The notes under the pieces were generated by a model that ran no database searches, had not been told where the DNA came from, and was given only the letters and a program-made list of their open reading frames with translations. Positions 8,197 through 15,100 of a stretch of DNA of 34,463 nucleotides are shown one piece after another. Location: positions 1 through 34,463 of the IMG/VR virus record IMGVR_UViG_3300043398_000518; one strand, written 5' to 3'. This stretch comes from a virus. Numbering within the stretch: the stretch's first letter is position 1; the number at the start of each line of letters is the position of its first letter. A program made the translations under genes and the position numbers.

Positions 8197-8394
8197 TTAT
8201 GCGCATCCACGTTTCTTCATCTTCTTGTACTTCTCGACCTGCGGATCGCGTACGTTCTTGTCGATCTTTACCAACTTCTCGTTGGCTTTGGCCGCACCCT
8301 TAAGGATCTTTTCCGCTTTCTTTGGATTCTTGTGTTCCATCGCTTTTTCTGCGGATTCAATCTTCTTGGTAATCTTGTGCATCTTCTTGTCCAT
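8197..8394 (-). CDS. Lys-rich small helical protein
   Basis: A 65-aa, strongly basic, predicted all-helical protein (MDKKMHKITKKIESAEKAME...). The ATG at 8394 has GAGGGGA upstream; an in-frame ATG at 8421 with AGGTGGGG is an alternative that adds nine residues. Such Lys-rich helical proteins may bind DNA or acidic proteins, but the role is unknown. Confidence 0.65.
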   Translation of the reverse strand: MDKKMHKITKKIESAEKAMEHKNPKKAEKILKGAAKANEKLVKIDKNVRDPQVEKYKKMKKRGCA

Positions 8395-8512
8395 GACTTT
8401 TCCCCTCTTGTGAAATAACATCCCCACCTAAAAACAAATACACCTTACACCAATCCCATCCCGACTCACTCTTTCCTGTCGCATAAACTGCAGACGCCTG
8501 AGTCCCTTGCAT
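8357..8512 (-). CDS. Possible small overlapping gene (51 aa)
   Basis: A 51-aa ORF starting at an ATG at 8512 with a very good ribosome binding site (AAGGAGAGGG, about seven bases away). It overlaps the 3' end of the gene at 8466-8711 and the 5' end of the 65-aa gene. No domain seen. The ribosome binding site is the only positive evidence; it may be chance. Confidence 0.3.
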   Translation of the reverse strand: MQGTQASAVYATGKSESGWDWCKVYLFLGGDVISQEGKSHGQEDAQDYQED

Positions 8513-8711
8513 GATCCCTCTCCTTTCGCAATTCCAGGATTTGCTGATGTACTCTGGCGTGTTCTTGATGAAATATCGCCATTTCGTCAAGAAATATGCT
8601 CATCTTTTTGGTGCTGTTTGCTCTATCTTTTCGACTGCAAGAGTATAACTCAAATCCTATGACCATCAGCACATTGAATACGGCAATCGCCAATACAGAT
8701 TCAAAATCCAT
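8466..8711 (-). CDS. Small membrane protein with N-terminal TM and coiled coil
   Basis: An 81-aa protein with one hydrophobic segment (about residues 6-23, LAIAVFNVLMVIGFELY) and a charged helical tail that ends in a small Cys pair (CSLCDRKE). The tail segment IFHQEHARVHQQILELRKER resembles EFHREHAEMNKRIIDLQLDR in the next upstream gene, so the two are probably distant paralogues. Similar TM-plus-helix proteins in phages include spanin and holin-associated proteins; function here is not shown. A 19-base repeat precedes the gene. Confidence 0.7.
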   Translation of the reverse strand: MDFESVLAIAVFNVLMVIGFELYSCSRKDRANSTKKMSIFLDEMAIFHQEHARVHQQILELRKERDHARDSGVCSLCDRKE

Positions 8712-8722
8712 GCCAACCTAGA

Positions 8723-8741
8723 ATGTCAAACGATTTTACAT
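8723..8741. repeat. Dyad-symmetric repeat, copy 1 (one mismatch to copies 2 and 3)
   Basis: ATGTCAAACGATTTTACAT, third member of a set with 9037-9055 and 9390-9408. The shared pattern TGT-AAAC-GTTT-ACA has dyad symmetry. Each copy lies right after the stop codon of one small minus-strand gene and before the ribosome binding site of the next. This suggests an operator or a duplicated gene-border unit. Confidence 0.75.
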
Positions 8742-9022
8742 CATCCCCTTCTGTCCAACTGTAAATCTATGATGCGCTTGTTCATCTCGGCGTGTTCTCG
8801 GTGGAACTCCTTCATCTCAGCACGAAACTCCATATTCTCTCGGTGGAATTCCTTCATCTCAGTACGAAACTCCGCAAATCCCGCATCCATCCTGGTCTCA
8901 ATTCTCTCCTGGTCATCCCTACTCCAACGAACAACCATAATCAAAAGCGCCGTAGTAGCAATGTGCGTTCCAATCACAGCCACTGCCGCCCCCCACAACT
9001 CCCATGTAATACGCGCATCCAT
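8741..9022 (-). CDS. Small membrane protein with N-terminal TM and 14-residue coiled-coil repeat
   Basis: A 93-aa protein with a TM segment at about residues 10-32 and a charged coil in which a 14-residue unit (EFRTEMKEFHRENM then EFRAEMKEFHREHA) is repeated in tandem; the DNA repeat has a 42-base period. The start at 9022 is chosen because GAGGAG lies eight bases upstream; an in-frame ATG at 9043 has no site. Possibly a holin-, antiholin- or spanin-like protein or a membrane-tethered coil; paralogous to the following gene (8466-8711). Confidence 0.72.
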   Translation of the reverse strand: MDARITWELWGAAVAVIGTHIATTALLIMVVRWSRDDQERIETRMDAGFAEFRTEMKEFHRENMEFRAEMKEFHREHAEMNKRIIDLQLDRRG

Positions 9023-9036
9023 TTTGTGACTCCTCA

Positions 9037-9055
9037 ATGTCAAACCGTTTTACAT
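9037..9055. repeat. Dyad-symmetric repeat, copy 2
   Basis: ATGTCAAACCGTTTTACAT, identical to the copy at 9390-9408. It overlaps the stop codon of the gene ending at 9055 and lies 15 bases before the ATG at 9022. Confidence 0.8.
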
Positions 9056-9366
9056 CACGCCTTCTCATCATCGGTCGCGCCTTGAGACTTCGCATATTGT
9101 AGTATGACATCGTAAAGCCCTTTGACGACCTCTATTCCTTTGTCGTGTTGAATCTTGCTTAGTGTCTTCTTTTTTAACCCCCAGTTCACATAGTCTCTTA
9201 CACCAGCCAAAAGACCCAACACCGCCTCTGCCAATATCTTCTTATTCAACGACGCATTACGACAAAAAAGATAAACTATTATCCCATCTCGACATTCTTG
9301 CGGCAACTCCATAAACTTATCTATTATTTCGTGCATTTCTTCTGTTTCTTCCATTTGGGCCTTCAT
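9055..9366 (-). CDS. Hypothetical helical protein
   Basis: A 103-aa, mainly helical protein. The ATG at 9366 is preceded by AGGAG five bases upstream; a start at 9396 is in frame but lacks a site. The segment IIDKFMELPQECRDGIIVYLF resembles ILSRFALLPSDLRYRIAIHIF in the protein at 9492-9809, so the two are probably distant paralogues. Function unknown. Confidence 0.7.
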   Translation of the reverse strand: MKAQMEETEEMHEIIDKFMELPQECRDGIIVYLFCRNASLNKKILAEAVLGLLAGVRDYVNWGLKKKTLSKIQHDKGIEVVKGLYDVILQYAKSQGATDDEKA

Positions 9367-9389
9367 ACGTCTCCTGTGCTCCTTAGGCC

Positions 9390-9408
9390 ATGTCAAACCG
9401 TTTTACAT
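9390..9408. repeat. Dyad-symmetric repeat, copy 3
   Basis: ATGTCAAACCGTTTTACAT, identical to copy 2. It overlaps the stop of the 29-aa membrane peptide gene and lies 23 bases before the ATG at 9366. Confidence 0.8.
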
Positions 9409-9492
9409 GCCATGACCGTTCGTGATGTACCGCACGATTATCATCATCGCGAACACAGTGGTCAACACACCAATCACGAGCAATGCCTCCAT
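9403..9492 (-). CDS. 29-aa membrane peptide
   Basis: A very short ORF, MEALLVIGVLTTVFAMMIIV followed by RYITNGHGM, essentially one transmembrane helix with a basic/polar tail. The ATG overlaps the TAA of the upstream gene (TAATG), and GGAGAAG lies seven bases upstream, so translation coupling is likely. Comparable single-helix peptides in phages act as pinholins or lysis regulators, but the role here is unknown. Too short for standard gene callers. Confidence 0.65.
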   Translation of the reverse strand: MEALLVIGVLTTVFAMMIIVRYITNGHGM

Positions 9493-9809
9493 TAAATTCT
9501 TCTCCGCACGATGACAGATCCAACATCGAGTAACTTGGTCAAAACGTGGATGTCTTCCATGAGCTGCTCATGCTTGACCTCTTCTTTCTCGCAAAACTTT
9601 TTTGCATCTGAAACATAATTGCACTCTGCAATAAAGCAGCTTTTCATCATCAATGTTTCTAATAATTGCATCCGGTCTTCGACTTCACAAAACAACGTAG
9701 AAAAAATATGTATCGCAATCCGATACCGAAGATCTGAGGGCAACAATGCAAATCGGCTTAAAATTTCTTCCGACAACTTGATACATTCATCATGTTGCTG
9801 CTGGTCCAT
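9492..9809 (-). CDS. Hypothetical helical protein, paralogue of 9055-9366
   Basis: A 105-aa, helical protein with several Cys. The ATG at 9809 has GGAG six bases upstream. The LP...R..I....F pattern in its first half is shared with the gene at 9055-9366. It follows the HTH gene by two bases and is coupled to the 29-aa peptide by TAATG. Function unknown. Confidence 0.7.
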   Translation of the reverse strand: MDQQQHDECIKLSEEILSRFALLPSDLRYRIAIHIFSTLFCEVEDRMQLLETLMMKSCFIAECNYVSDAKKFCEKEEVKHEQLMEDIHVLTKLLDVGSVIVRRRI

Positions 9810-9811
9810 GC

Positions 9812-10177
9812 TTAACTCCAATTTTCGTCCGCCATCACTGCGTCAAAATCATACCGCCATGCTGGATCTTTCATGATCATCTTAAGAGCGATCGTACGCC
9901 TTCCCTGGGCAATATGACCCTTGATGGTATCACGTTTAACATTTAACTCCTTCGCTACAACCAACGTGCGATCTTCGTAAAGAATGCATCGTAAATACAT
10001 ATGAATGCTTTTCCACCGCCTTGTCTCAATGGGGCCGATGGGATCCTGCGGCATCGATTCACAAGCATTTATTATCTCCAACTCAAGCGAGGGGTTGTAT
10101 TTGCGACTGGACTCCAGATGTTTTTCGTATCGCCTCATCAAAGTTTCGTATTTGTTGGTCTTCACAACTTCGGTCAT
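9812..10177 (-). CDS. HTH protein, sigma region 4 / LuxR-like
   Basis: A 121-aa protein whose C-terminal half carries a helix-turn-helix of the sigma-70 region 4/LuxR type at about residues 80-108 (VVAKELNVKRDTIKGHIAQG), where recognition-helix features such as the RDTIKGHI turn are clear. The N-terminal half is charged and helical. Its ATG overlaps the terL stop (ATGA) and AGGTGG precedes it, so it is made with terminase. A late transcription regulator is the natural guess; a packaging cofactor is an alternative. Confidence 0.7.
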   Translation of the reverse strand: MTEVVKTNKYETLMRRYEKHLESSRKYNPSLELEIINACESMPQDPIGPIETRRWKSIHMYLRCILYEDRTLVVAKELNVKRDTIKGHIAQGRRTIALKMIMKDPAWRYDFDAVMADENWS

Positions 10178-11526
10178 CGTTTCCACCTATATACGTGTGC
10201 GCGTTCCATATTCATGGCGTCTTCTTCTGACATGCGGGATGCTGATCGCTCGCTGGATAATGCAACGGCCATATACCTATAGGAATCTGCCACGTGTGAA
10301 GACCAGTCGTGCACGGGTGTTTCCGAATAGCAATTCAAAGATTCGTTGAACCGTTTGTGATAATTGTCCATGCACTTGCAAAAATACTGGCACTTTTTGG
10401 CATCGATCTTTAACTTTCTCCAAAGCGCTCGCCCGTGTTCAATGCCATCGATGATGGGGATGTTTGGCACGATCTGGAAATGGATTCCCATCTCTCGGGC
10501 AATCTGCAGTCGAGTCTTTGCTCCCGCAGAGAAATCACGTACCTGGATGTCATGCGGAGCCCAATGCGTCCCATAAAGAAATCCCCTCTCGCGTTCTTTC
10601 GAGCGCAATACATTTACATAATGCTGCAGACCCTCTCCCTCCGCCGTATACATATCCACCAGGTGAACCCATGGACCACACCGCTGCGCAAATAGAATCG
10701 CAGTCGAATCCGACACACCCAGATCCCAAAATGTGTCAACCAACGCATGCTCCTCAACGGGTAACTCGGTTATTCGCCCGTCCTCACGAGCTTGCTGCAG
10801 ATAAGATCCGTAATATGATCCCGCCACACCTTGCTCAAATGAGCAGTAATATTCTTGTCGGACCAAATCCTCTGACATACCCTCGTCGAGCTCTCTTTGT
10901 ATATCCAACGGCGTGAGAACACCCGTATCATCAACAGTAAGAACCTGACAAAACCATTCTGGTGAGCGATGGGCCATTGTGTACAACTCGTACGCAAAAT
11001 TGTGTCCCCTCGGTGTGAAGTTGAACACCGCCCAACCGCCATTTTCCGCAAGAATTGGTCTCATAAAATCCCACGCACGTGGATCCTGCAGGGAATATTC
11101 TGTGAATACACATCCGATTGGGTTTGTTCCAACGATGCTATCGATGTTGTTCGTGCCAATGATCTGAATCAACGAACCATTCTTGAGCCGTATCTTCATC
11201 TCATTCGAATTCGGCACTCCCTCGATCAGTTGCTTGGGAATATGATGCAACAACCGAAATCCTGATTTATCTACCCCGTCCCACAAGATCTTTCTGCCCT
11301 GAGAGAACGTTGGGAAGAAGTAATAGTAAATCCCCGGCCGCTTGATCGCCTGCATGATCAAGTAATTCCAACACGTTTTTTCTTTGCCCGCCCTGCGATG
11401 CCACACCAATACGGCGCGCTTATGTCCACGAATCATCGCATCCCAAAACGGCTCTTGGTATGGTCGTGCGAAGTAATTGAGAGGCAATGTGATATCATGG
11501 TCTTCGTTCATGTAAAAAATATACAT
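10174..11526 (-). CDS. terL: Terminase large subunit
   Basis: This 450-aa protein is the DNA packaging motor and headful or site-cutting nuclease. The ATPase domain has a Walker-A-like WHRRAGKEKT at residues 42-51, a Walker-B-like GCVFTEY at 138-144, and the coupling motif FNFTPRG near 169-173. The C-terminal RNase-H-like nuclease begins DTFWDLGVSDST (Asp268), with further acidic residues near 291 and 326-331. The canonical Walker-B Asp is replaced by Thr, as is usual in families with an F-S/T-E-Y/W motif. No good ribosome binding site is seen at 11526 or at the next Met (11511), so the start is uncertain. Confidence 0.93.
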   Translation of the reverse strand: MYIFYMNEDHDITLPLNYFARPYQEPFWDAMIRGHKRAVLVWHRRAGKEKTCWNYLIMQAIKRPGIYYYFFPTFSQGRKILWDGVDKSGFRLLHHIPKQLIEGVPNSNEMKIRLKNGSLIQIIGTNNIDSIVGTNPIGCVFTEYSLQDPRAWDFMRPILAENGGWAVFNFTPRGHNFAYELYTMAHRSPEWFCQVLTVDDTGVLTPLDIQRELDEGMSEDLVRQEYYCSFEQGVAGSYYGSYLQQAREDGRITELPVEEHALVDTFWDLGVSDSTAILFAQRCGPWVHLVDMYTAEGEGLQHYVNVLRSKERERGFLYGTHWAPHDIQVRDFSAGAKTRLQIAREMGIHFQIVPNIPIIDGIEHGRALWRKLKIDAKKCQYFCKCMDNYHKRFNESLNCYSETPVHDWSSHVADSYRYMAVALSSERSASRMSEEDAMNMERAHVYRWKR

Positions 11527-11593
11527 TACAAAAGGAAATTTTGAACGATGTTTTTTTCTGCGTGGCGAAACTTTCGCTGTTCGGAAAATCTAC

Positions 11594-11779
11594 ATGTCTG
11601 GCATTGTGTATGGTGTTGGCGAACGATACAGTGTAAAGCGAACCGCGCGCGCCATTCGTCGGAAGGCAAAAGAAATTGAGACCATGATGCATTTGGGAAG
11701 CAGCTTGTTGCCCAAATTTAACCCGAGGAGTCACATATGGAAGGAAATGATCTGTCAGTATTTATTGCACACCAAATGA
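11594..11779 (+). CDS. Possible small basic protein
   Basis: A 61-aa ORF, rich in Arg/Lys in its first half (SVKRTARAIRRKAKEIE). The upstream site is only GGAAAA, and its end overlaps the much better supported gene at 11737 by 43 bases. It lies in the 210-base gap upstream of terL on the opposite strand. It may be real or a leader region. Confidence 0.35.
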   Translation: MSGIVYGVGERYSVKRTARAIRRKAKEIETMMHLGSSLLPKFNPRSHIWKEMICQYLLHTK

Positions 11780-11940
11780 AGCACTTATGGACGTGCCCAA
11801 CAACCTTGATTGGCATATTAAAGCACTGGGAGGCGTGGGCATTTATATATTTTGGAACGAAAATGGCGTTGTGGGCAAGTTGGCTCACCATCAGCTTAAT
11901 CAAAGCATGGTCAAGCATGTCGCGGGAGGAAAACGAATGA
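11737..11940 (+). CDS. Small membrane protein
   Basis: A 67-aa protein with Trp-rich hydrophobic segments (about 30-58, including FIYFGTKMALWASWLTISLI). The start at 11737 has GAGGAG seven bases upstream. Its TGA overlaps the next ATG (ATGA). Together the two genes form a plus-strand unit inserted between the small and large terminase genes. A holin role is possible but unproven. Confidence 0.65.
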   Translation: MEGNDLSVFIAHQMKHLWTCPTTLIGILKHWEAWAFIYFGTKMALWASWLTISLIKAWSSMSREENE

Positions 11941-12224
11941 TAACGTTAAATGATTCTTTGAAAACATGGAAAACGTTCTGCAATGCGCAGTCCCAGATTG
12001 CTACGCGAATGGAACGTTTAAGCTACCATTTTGGTAATTTTTATACGGATTGGATTGACTCGCCGGATCTCAAATCGCGGGACATACCTATCACAGAAGA
12101 AGAAACTACCCAGATGGAACGAGACGCCATCACATTGACCACCTGGATAGAAGAGGAATTACCCAAATACGAAAACCCACATGCGGCGTTGGCATGGCTG
12201 TATTTCGAGCATTGCACTGATTAA
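11937..12224 (+). CDS. Hypothetical protein, coupled to the membrane protein gene
   Basis: A 95-aa acidic helical protein starting MITLNDSLKTWKTF. The ATG at 11937 has GGGAGG seven bases upstream and overlaps the preceding TGA, so this start is preferred over the in-frame ATG at 11787, which lacks a site. Its stop codon overlaps the stop of the convergent terminase small subunit gene by two bases. No domain recognised. Confidence 0.7.
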   Translation: MITLNDSLKTWKTFCNAQSQIATRMERLSYHFGNFYTDWIDSPDLKSRDIPITEEETTQMERDAITLTTWIEEELPKYENPHAALAWLYFEHCTD

Positions 12225-12673
12225 ACTGGGGGCATCGAGGAGTCACTCAAAGACGCTACCCCATGAATTTCGGACGGCAAATCGCGGCAAATAATGTTAA
12301 ATGCCACTTTTTGCTGTTCGTCGGCCGGCGCATCGCGATGACCCAAATACTGTTTGGCTAGCCAAATCTGCATTTTGGTGTCTTTTTCAACGAGCGCCTT
12401 GTGCCACATCTCTTCGGCGAGGTTGTGTTTCCGTTCTTCACGGCCCCGTTCGACAATGTCGGCATACTTTTCGTAAACGTAATCTTTGGAGCGACCCAGA
12501 ATCCTCGCAATCGTCGTCACAGGTAGCATCGTCTGTGACAAGCGATATACGAGTTCTGGGTTATCTTCCAATGGAGAAAGAAATTCACCCCCATGACGTG
12601 ACTTGCGACCGATCTTTTTTTTTCGATCGGCCGGGTACTCATCATGAGGGAGGATATGAGGTAGCTTTTTCAT
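12221..12673 (-). CDS. Probable terminase small subunit
   Basis: A 150-aa protein with a helix-turn-helix at about residues 49-72 (LPVTTIARILGRSKDYVYEK), then a helical stretch ending in KMQIWLAKQYLGHRD. That combination (HTH plus a helix of the form .. MxxWLxKxxLGxRD) is characteristic of small phage DNA-binding proteins commonly annotated as small terminase. It would recognise the packaging site and recruit TerL. It is separated from terL by a plus-strand gene pair, unusual for terS. Its ATG overlaps the TAA of the preceding gene (TAATG). Confidence 0.65.
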   Translation of the reverse strand: MKKLPHILPHDEYPADRKKKIGRKSRHGGEFLSPLEDNPELVYRLSQTMLPVTTIARILGRSKDYVYEKYADIVERGREERKHNLAEEMWHKALVEKDTKMQIWLAKQYLGHRDAPADEQQKVAFNIICRDLPSEIHGVASLSDSSMPPV

Positions 12674-12825
12674 TATCGCATCATCGAATTGATCGACATG
12701 GCCTCGGCAATGATCTTAAGGGATTCCGCAATTTTTTCCAATGTCTCATCGATCCGTTTGATGTTCCATGCCATGAATTTCAATGACAATGCTTCTGGTG
12801 GCAGTTCACGAGGTTGTTCTTGCAT
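12673..12825 (-). CDS. Small helical protein (50 aa)
   Basis: A 50-aa protein, MQEQPRELPPEALS then an amphipathic helix with heptad-like spacing (MAWNIKRIDETLEKIAESLK). The start at 12825 has GGAAG upstream and lies inside the end of the RusA gene (20-base overlap). It ends in TAATG with the terminase small subunit gene. It may act as an oligomerising partner; function unknown. Confidence 0.65.
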   Translation of the reverse strand: MQEQPRELPPEALSLKFMAWNIKRIDETLEKIAESLKIIAEAMSINSMMR

Positions 12826-13381
12826 GTGTCTTCCCCTTCGAATTTGCGCGTCGGATTTCTTCGATACGAGCGGCCTCCGAAGCAATGAAATCATCTGGAG
12901 TCACCGTCAACCGAAAGGTAATGGATGGCTCAGATGAAATCAATTTTTTGGTTGAAAGCGACCAGATTTGATGATCATCATGCCACAATGTCTTGTTGCC
13001 CGCATCCAACGCAAACTTGAGTAGGTTATCTACGTCCGCCGATTGCAGATTTGGCAACACCAACTCCGGATTCTTCTTTATTTGCTCTCTGGCGGGGTTT
13101 TGCCGTGCAAGCGATACAAATACTGCATCCACGTGCGAAATGCGAAAGAAGGGCAGATATGTGCGAAATTCAGGCAATCCCAACACCGCAGCCCATTCGC
13201 GCAGTACATAGTTTACCACCAACGTCTTTCGATACAGTTGAAATCGGTATTTTGCGCAATCATCGCCATTCGGATTGTATGCCCCTTTGGAATGACTGGT
13301 TTGCCACAACCTCGGACGCGCTTGGGCAATTGGTTTGCTCGCCAGATGAAAGACGAATTCAAATGTTTGGTCGTAATCCAT
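12806..13381 (-). CDS. rusA: RusA-family Holliday junction resolvase
   Basis: This 191-aa endonuclease cuts four-way junctions, as in recombination-dependent replication. Visible family features: an N-terminal strand followed by PIAQARPRLWQT, the aspartate-rich core ADVDNLLKFALDAGNKTLW then HDDHQIWSLSTKK, which holds the metal-binding aspartates, and a C-terminal strand TFRLTV. The core is at about residues 114-145. It is somewhat longer than E. coli RusA (about 120 aa) because of an insertion at about 60-100. It is the second gene of the replication operon, 19 bases after the initiator gene. The ribosome binding site is weak. Confidence 0.88.
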   Translation of the reverse strand: MDYDQTFEFVFHLASKPIAQARPRLWQTSHSKGAYNPNGDDCAKYRFQLYRKTLVVNYVLREWAAVLGLPEFRTYLPFFRISHVDAVFVSLARQNPAREQIKKNPELVLPNLQSADVDNLLKFALDAGNKTLWHDDHQIWSLSTKKLISSEPSITFRLTVTPDDFIASEAARIEEIRRANSKGKTHARTTS

Positions 13382-13400
13382 GGATCCCGTTCAAGTCGAA

Positions 13401-15029
13401 TCATCGCGTGTATGTGCCGTATCTTTCCCCAGTGATTTCGTCGGTGTAAAAGAAGAGCGGCTTGTAATTGTCAACTTTTTCTTTCAATTCATGGAACTTG
13501 TCGATCGCTCGAGGATCATCTAGCTTGATGTCCATCGCCCATGTGTCCCAATTCACGATCGCCCAACCCAAATTGAAAAATACCGTCATGCCCATCTGAT
13601 CCAGTTTGGATTGGTTGTCGGCAACAAATTGGCGTAACATCTTGGTGATCTCGAGAGGAGGTACTGGCGCGGGACGCTCTTGGATGCGAGACAAATTAAA
13701 ATTTTTAATTACATTCGTCAAAGCCGCGGCATAACACTCGACGCGTTTGGTCAAACTCCAGTCGTATACCATCTGCAAAGCGGGAATGATTTTATCGTCA
13801 CCATGCTTGCGCCACAACGTAAACACCTCATCTTCCGGGAATCTGTTGTCCCAATCATGCGAAATATAAATTTTCTTTGCATCAGAATTTTCCCATTCGG
13901 CCCATTTTGCTGAACGGCCCGATTCCATTTTACGATCAAAAGAGGAACGAACAACCTCGGCATCCGGGGGTCGCGCGCCCGTGGTTATATCTTTCTTGTT
14001 TGTTTGTTCTTTCTTGTAATTTTCTTCTATCTTAACTGGATTGATACGCGCATACGTACGCGGGGCGGATTCCGCTGGATCTTCCTGGGAAATTGGCTTG
14101 ATAATTTTGGCCACACACTCGGTTGAATTTTGGCCACACACTGGCTCAATTTTGGCCACACATTCAGCAAAATCAAGGGCATTTTCCGCAGGGGCAAAAG
14201 CATCAATTTTGGCCACACACTCGTGGGTTTCCGAAGGTTCAATTTTGGCCACACACGACGTCGAATTTTGGCCACACACGACATCGAATTTTGGCCACAC
14301 ACTGGTGGTTTCGAACGGTATTATTTTGGCCACACGCTCGCGGACAAACGATGGCACGTAACGCAACTGGATATTATATCGACCTGACTTGGATTGGACG
14401 GTGATGACCTGTTGAGAGGCCAACAAATTCAAAGATTTCTTATAACTGCTTTTGGGGATGCCACACCCAACGAACCATCCTTCGGAAGCTTCGATGTCCA
14501 ATGTCCGTTCGGCATTGCACTTGTTGATGATTGCCTGCATCAAAACGTACGCGGCTGGATCATGGGTGATCAACGGCATCAAACTGGCGTCGGCTTTAAA
14601 AAATTGTTTTGGTTTTGCGGTTGCTATTGACAAACCGTGCGGCCGTTTGCGCATCACAATCCATCCATATTCCACTGCACGATTCAATGCCCTTCTGACT
14701 GTGCGTGAGCTTATGTTGGTGGCTGTAGATATGTTGTGGAGGGATGTATAAATTTCCCGATTGGGGATGAAATTCGTTGCGTGAAACAAATGCGAAATCA
14801 CGCATTTTTCTTTGCAAGATATTCTTTTAAAATTGCCCGTGGGCATATTGAGAGGGTGTGCAAACCATTGATTTGCACAAGCGGTATTGCGGAAATCTCG
14901 CGCGGTTTGTACAATCGAGTCGTTCGCGGTCGGGAGTTGATCGACACACATCGTTTTTCTCCTGGTTGCGGATAGGTTCGTAATCGGGTTTCTCCTGGTT
15001 TCGTTCGCGGTGTGGATGTGGTCGTGCAT
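13401..15029 (-). CDS. Replication initiator, lambda O-like, with the origin inside the gene
   Basis: This 542-aa protein probably binds the iterons in its own gene and recruits the host replisome. The N-terminal part has a winged-helix motif at about residues 95-132 (TATNISSRTVRRALNRAVEY and the following basic wing) and a second possible one at about 180-222. Residues about 231-309 are encoded by the iteron region and show repeated CVAKI, VWPK and VCGQN strings. A Lys/Glu/Asn linker (about 332-348) coincides with an AT-rich strip. The rest is an uncharacterised helical domain. The ATG at 15029 is preferred over 15035 because GGAG then has six-base spacing. No helicase loader gene is seen nearby. 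Confidence 0.8.
   Translation of the reverse strand: MHDHIHTANETRRNPITNLSATRRKTMCVDQLPTANDSIVQTARDFRNTACANQWFAHPLNMPTGNFKRISCKEKCVISHLFHATNFIPNREIYTSLHNISTATNISSRTVRRALNRAVEYGWIVMRKRPHGLSIATAKPKQFFKADASLMPLITHDPAAYVLMQAIINKCNAERTLDIEASEGWFVGCGIPKSSYKKSLNLLASQQVITVQSKSGRYNIQLRYVPSFVRERVAKIIPFETTSVWPKFDVVCGQNSTSCVAKIEPSETHECVAKIDAFAPAENALDFAECVAKIEPVCGQNSTECVAKIIKPISQEDPAESAPRTYARINPVKIEENYKKEQTNKKDITTGARPPDAEVVRSSFDRKMESGRSAKWAEWENSDAKKIYISHDWDNRFPEDEVFTLWRKHGDDKIIPALQMVYDWSLTKRVECYAAALTNVIKNFNLSRIQERPAPVPPLEITKMLRQFVADNQSKLDQMGMTVFFNLGWAIVNWDTWAMDIKLDDPRAIDKFHELKEKVDNYKPLFFYTDEITGERYGTYTR
13985..14034. other. AT-rich, strand-asymmetric tract next to the iterons (candidate unwinding element)
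   Basis: The plus strand is almost pure pyrimidine (repeated CTTTC, TTGTTTG, TTTTCTTC), AT-rich and about 70 bases downstream, in gene sense, of the last iteron. The lambda origin has the same order: iterons, then an AT-rich strip within gene O. It is coding for the Lys/Asn linker, so the bias could also be from the protein. Confidence 0.55.
14105..14337. other. Candidate replication origin: eight iterons
   Basis: Eight direct copies of TTTTGGCCACACAC start at 14105, 14128, 14150, 14207, 14243, 14266, 14289 and 14324; copies 3 and 8 each carry one change. Start spacings are 23, 22, 57, 36, 23, 23 and 35 bases, close to whole turns of the helix (2, 2, 5, 3, 2, 2, 3). The copies fall in all three reading frames of the initiator gene (giving CVAKI, VWPK or VCGQN), so selection acts on the DNA and not on the peptide. 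Confidence 0.85.
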
Positions 15030-15100
15030 GTTCATCTCCGTGTATGTGGTTATCCAATCGAATCCTCGGTCAAAAAAAGAATTCGTTGGATGTGAAACGC

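Noticed and set aside
8723-9408. Promoters from the TTGACA in the 19-base repeats
   Set aside because: No -10-like sequence is found at 16-18 bases in any of the three copies.
9055-9809. F-box-like LP motif in the two helical paralogues
   Set aside because: Only the LP...R..I spacing matches; the later F-box positions are absent, unlike the clear match at 19356-19925.
11787-11936. Longer form of the gene at 11937
   Set aside because: The ATG at 11787 has no ribosome binding site, and the region is already used by the membrane protein gene in another frame.
14105-14337. CRISPR-like array
   Set aside because: Repeats are 14 bases, spacing varies between 22 and 57, and the stretch is coding in the initiator frame. 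Iterons explain it better.
14041-14404. Plus-strand ORFs with repeated FGHT/ILATH strings opposite the initiator gene
   Set aside because: They are shadows of the iterons; three frames carry the same repeat and none has a ribosome binding site.
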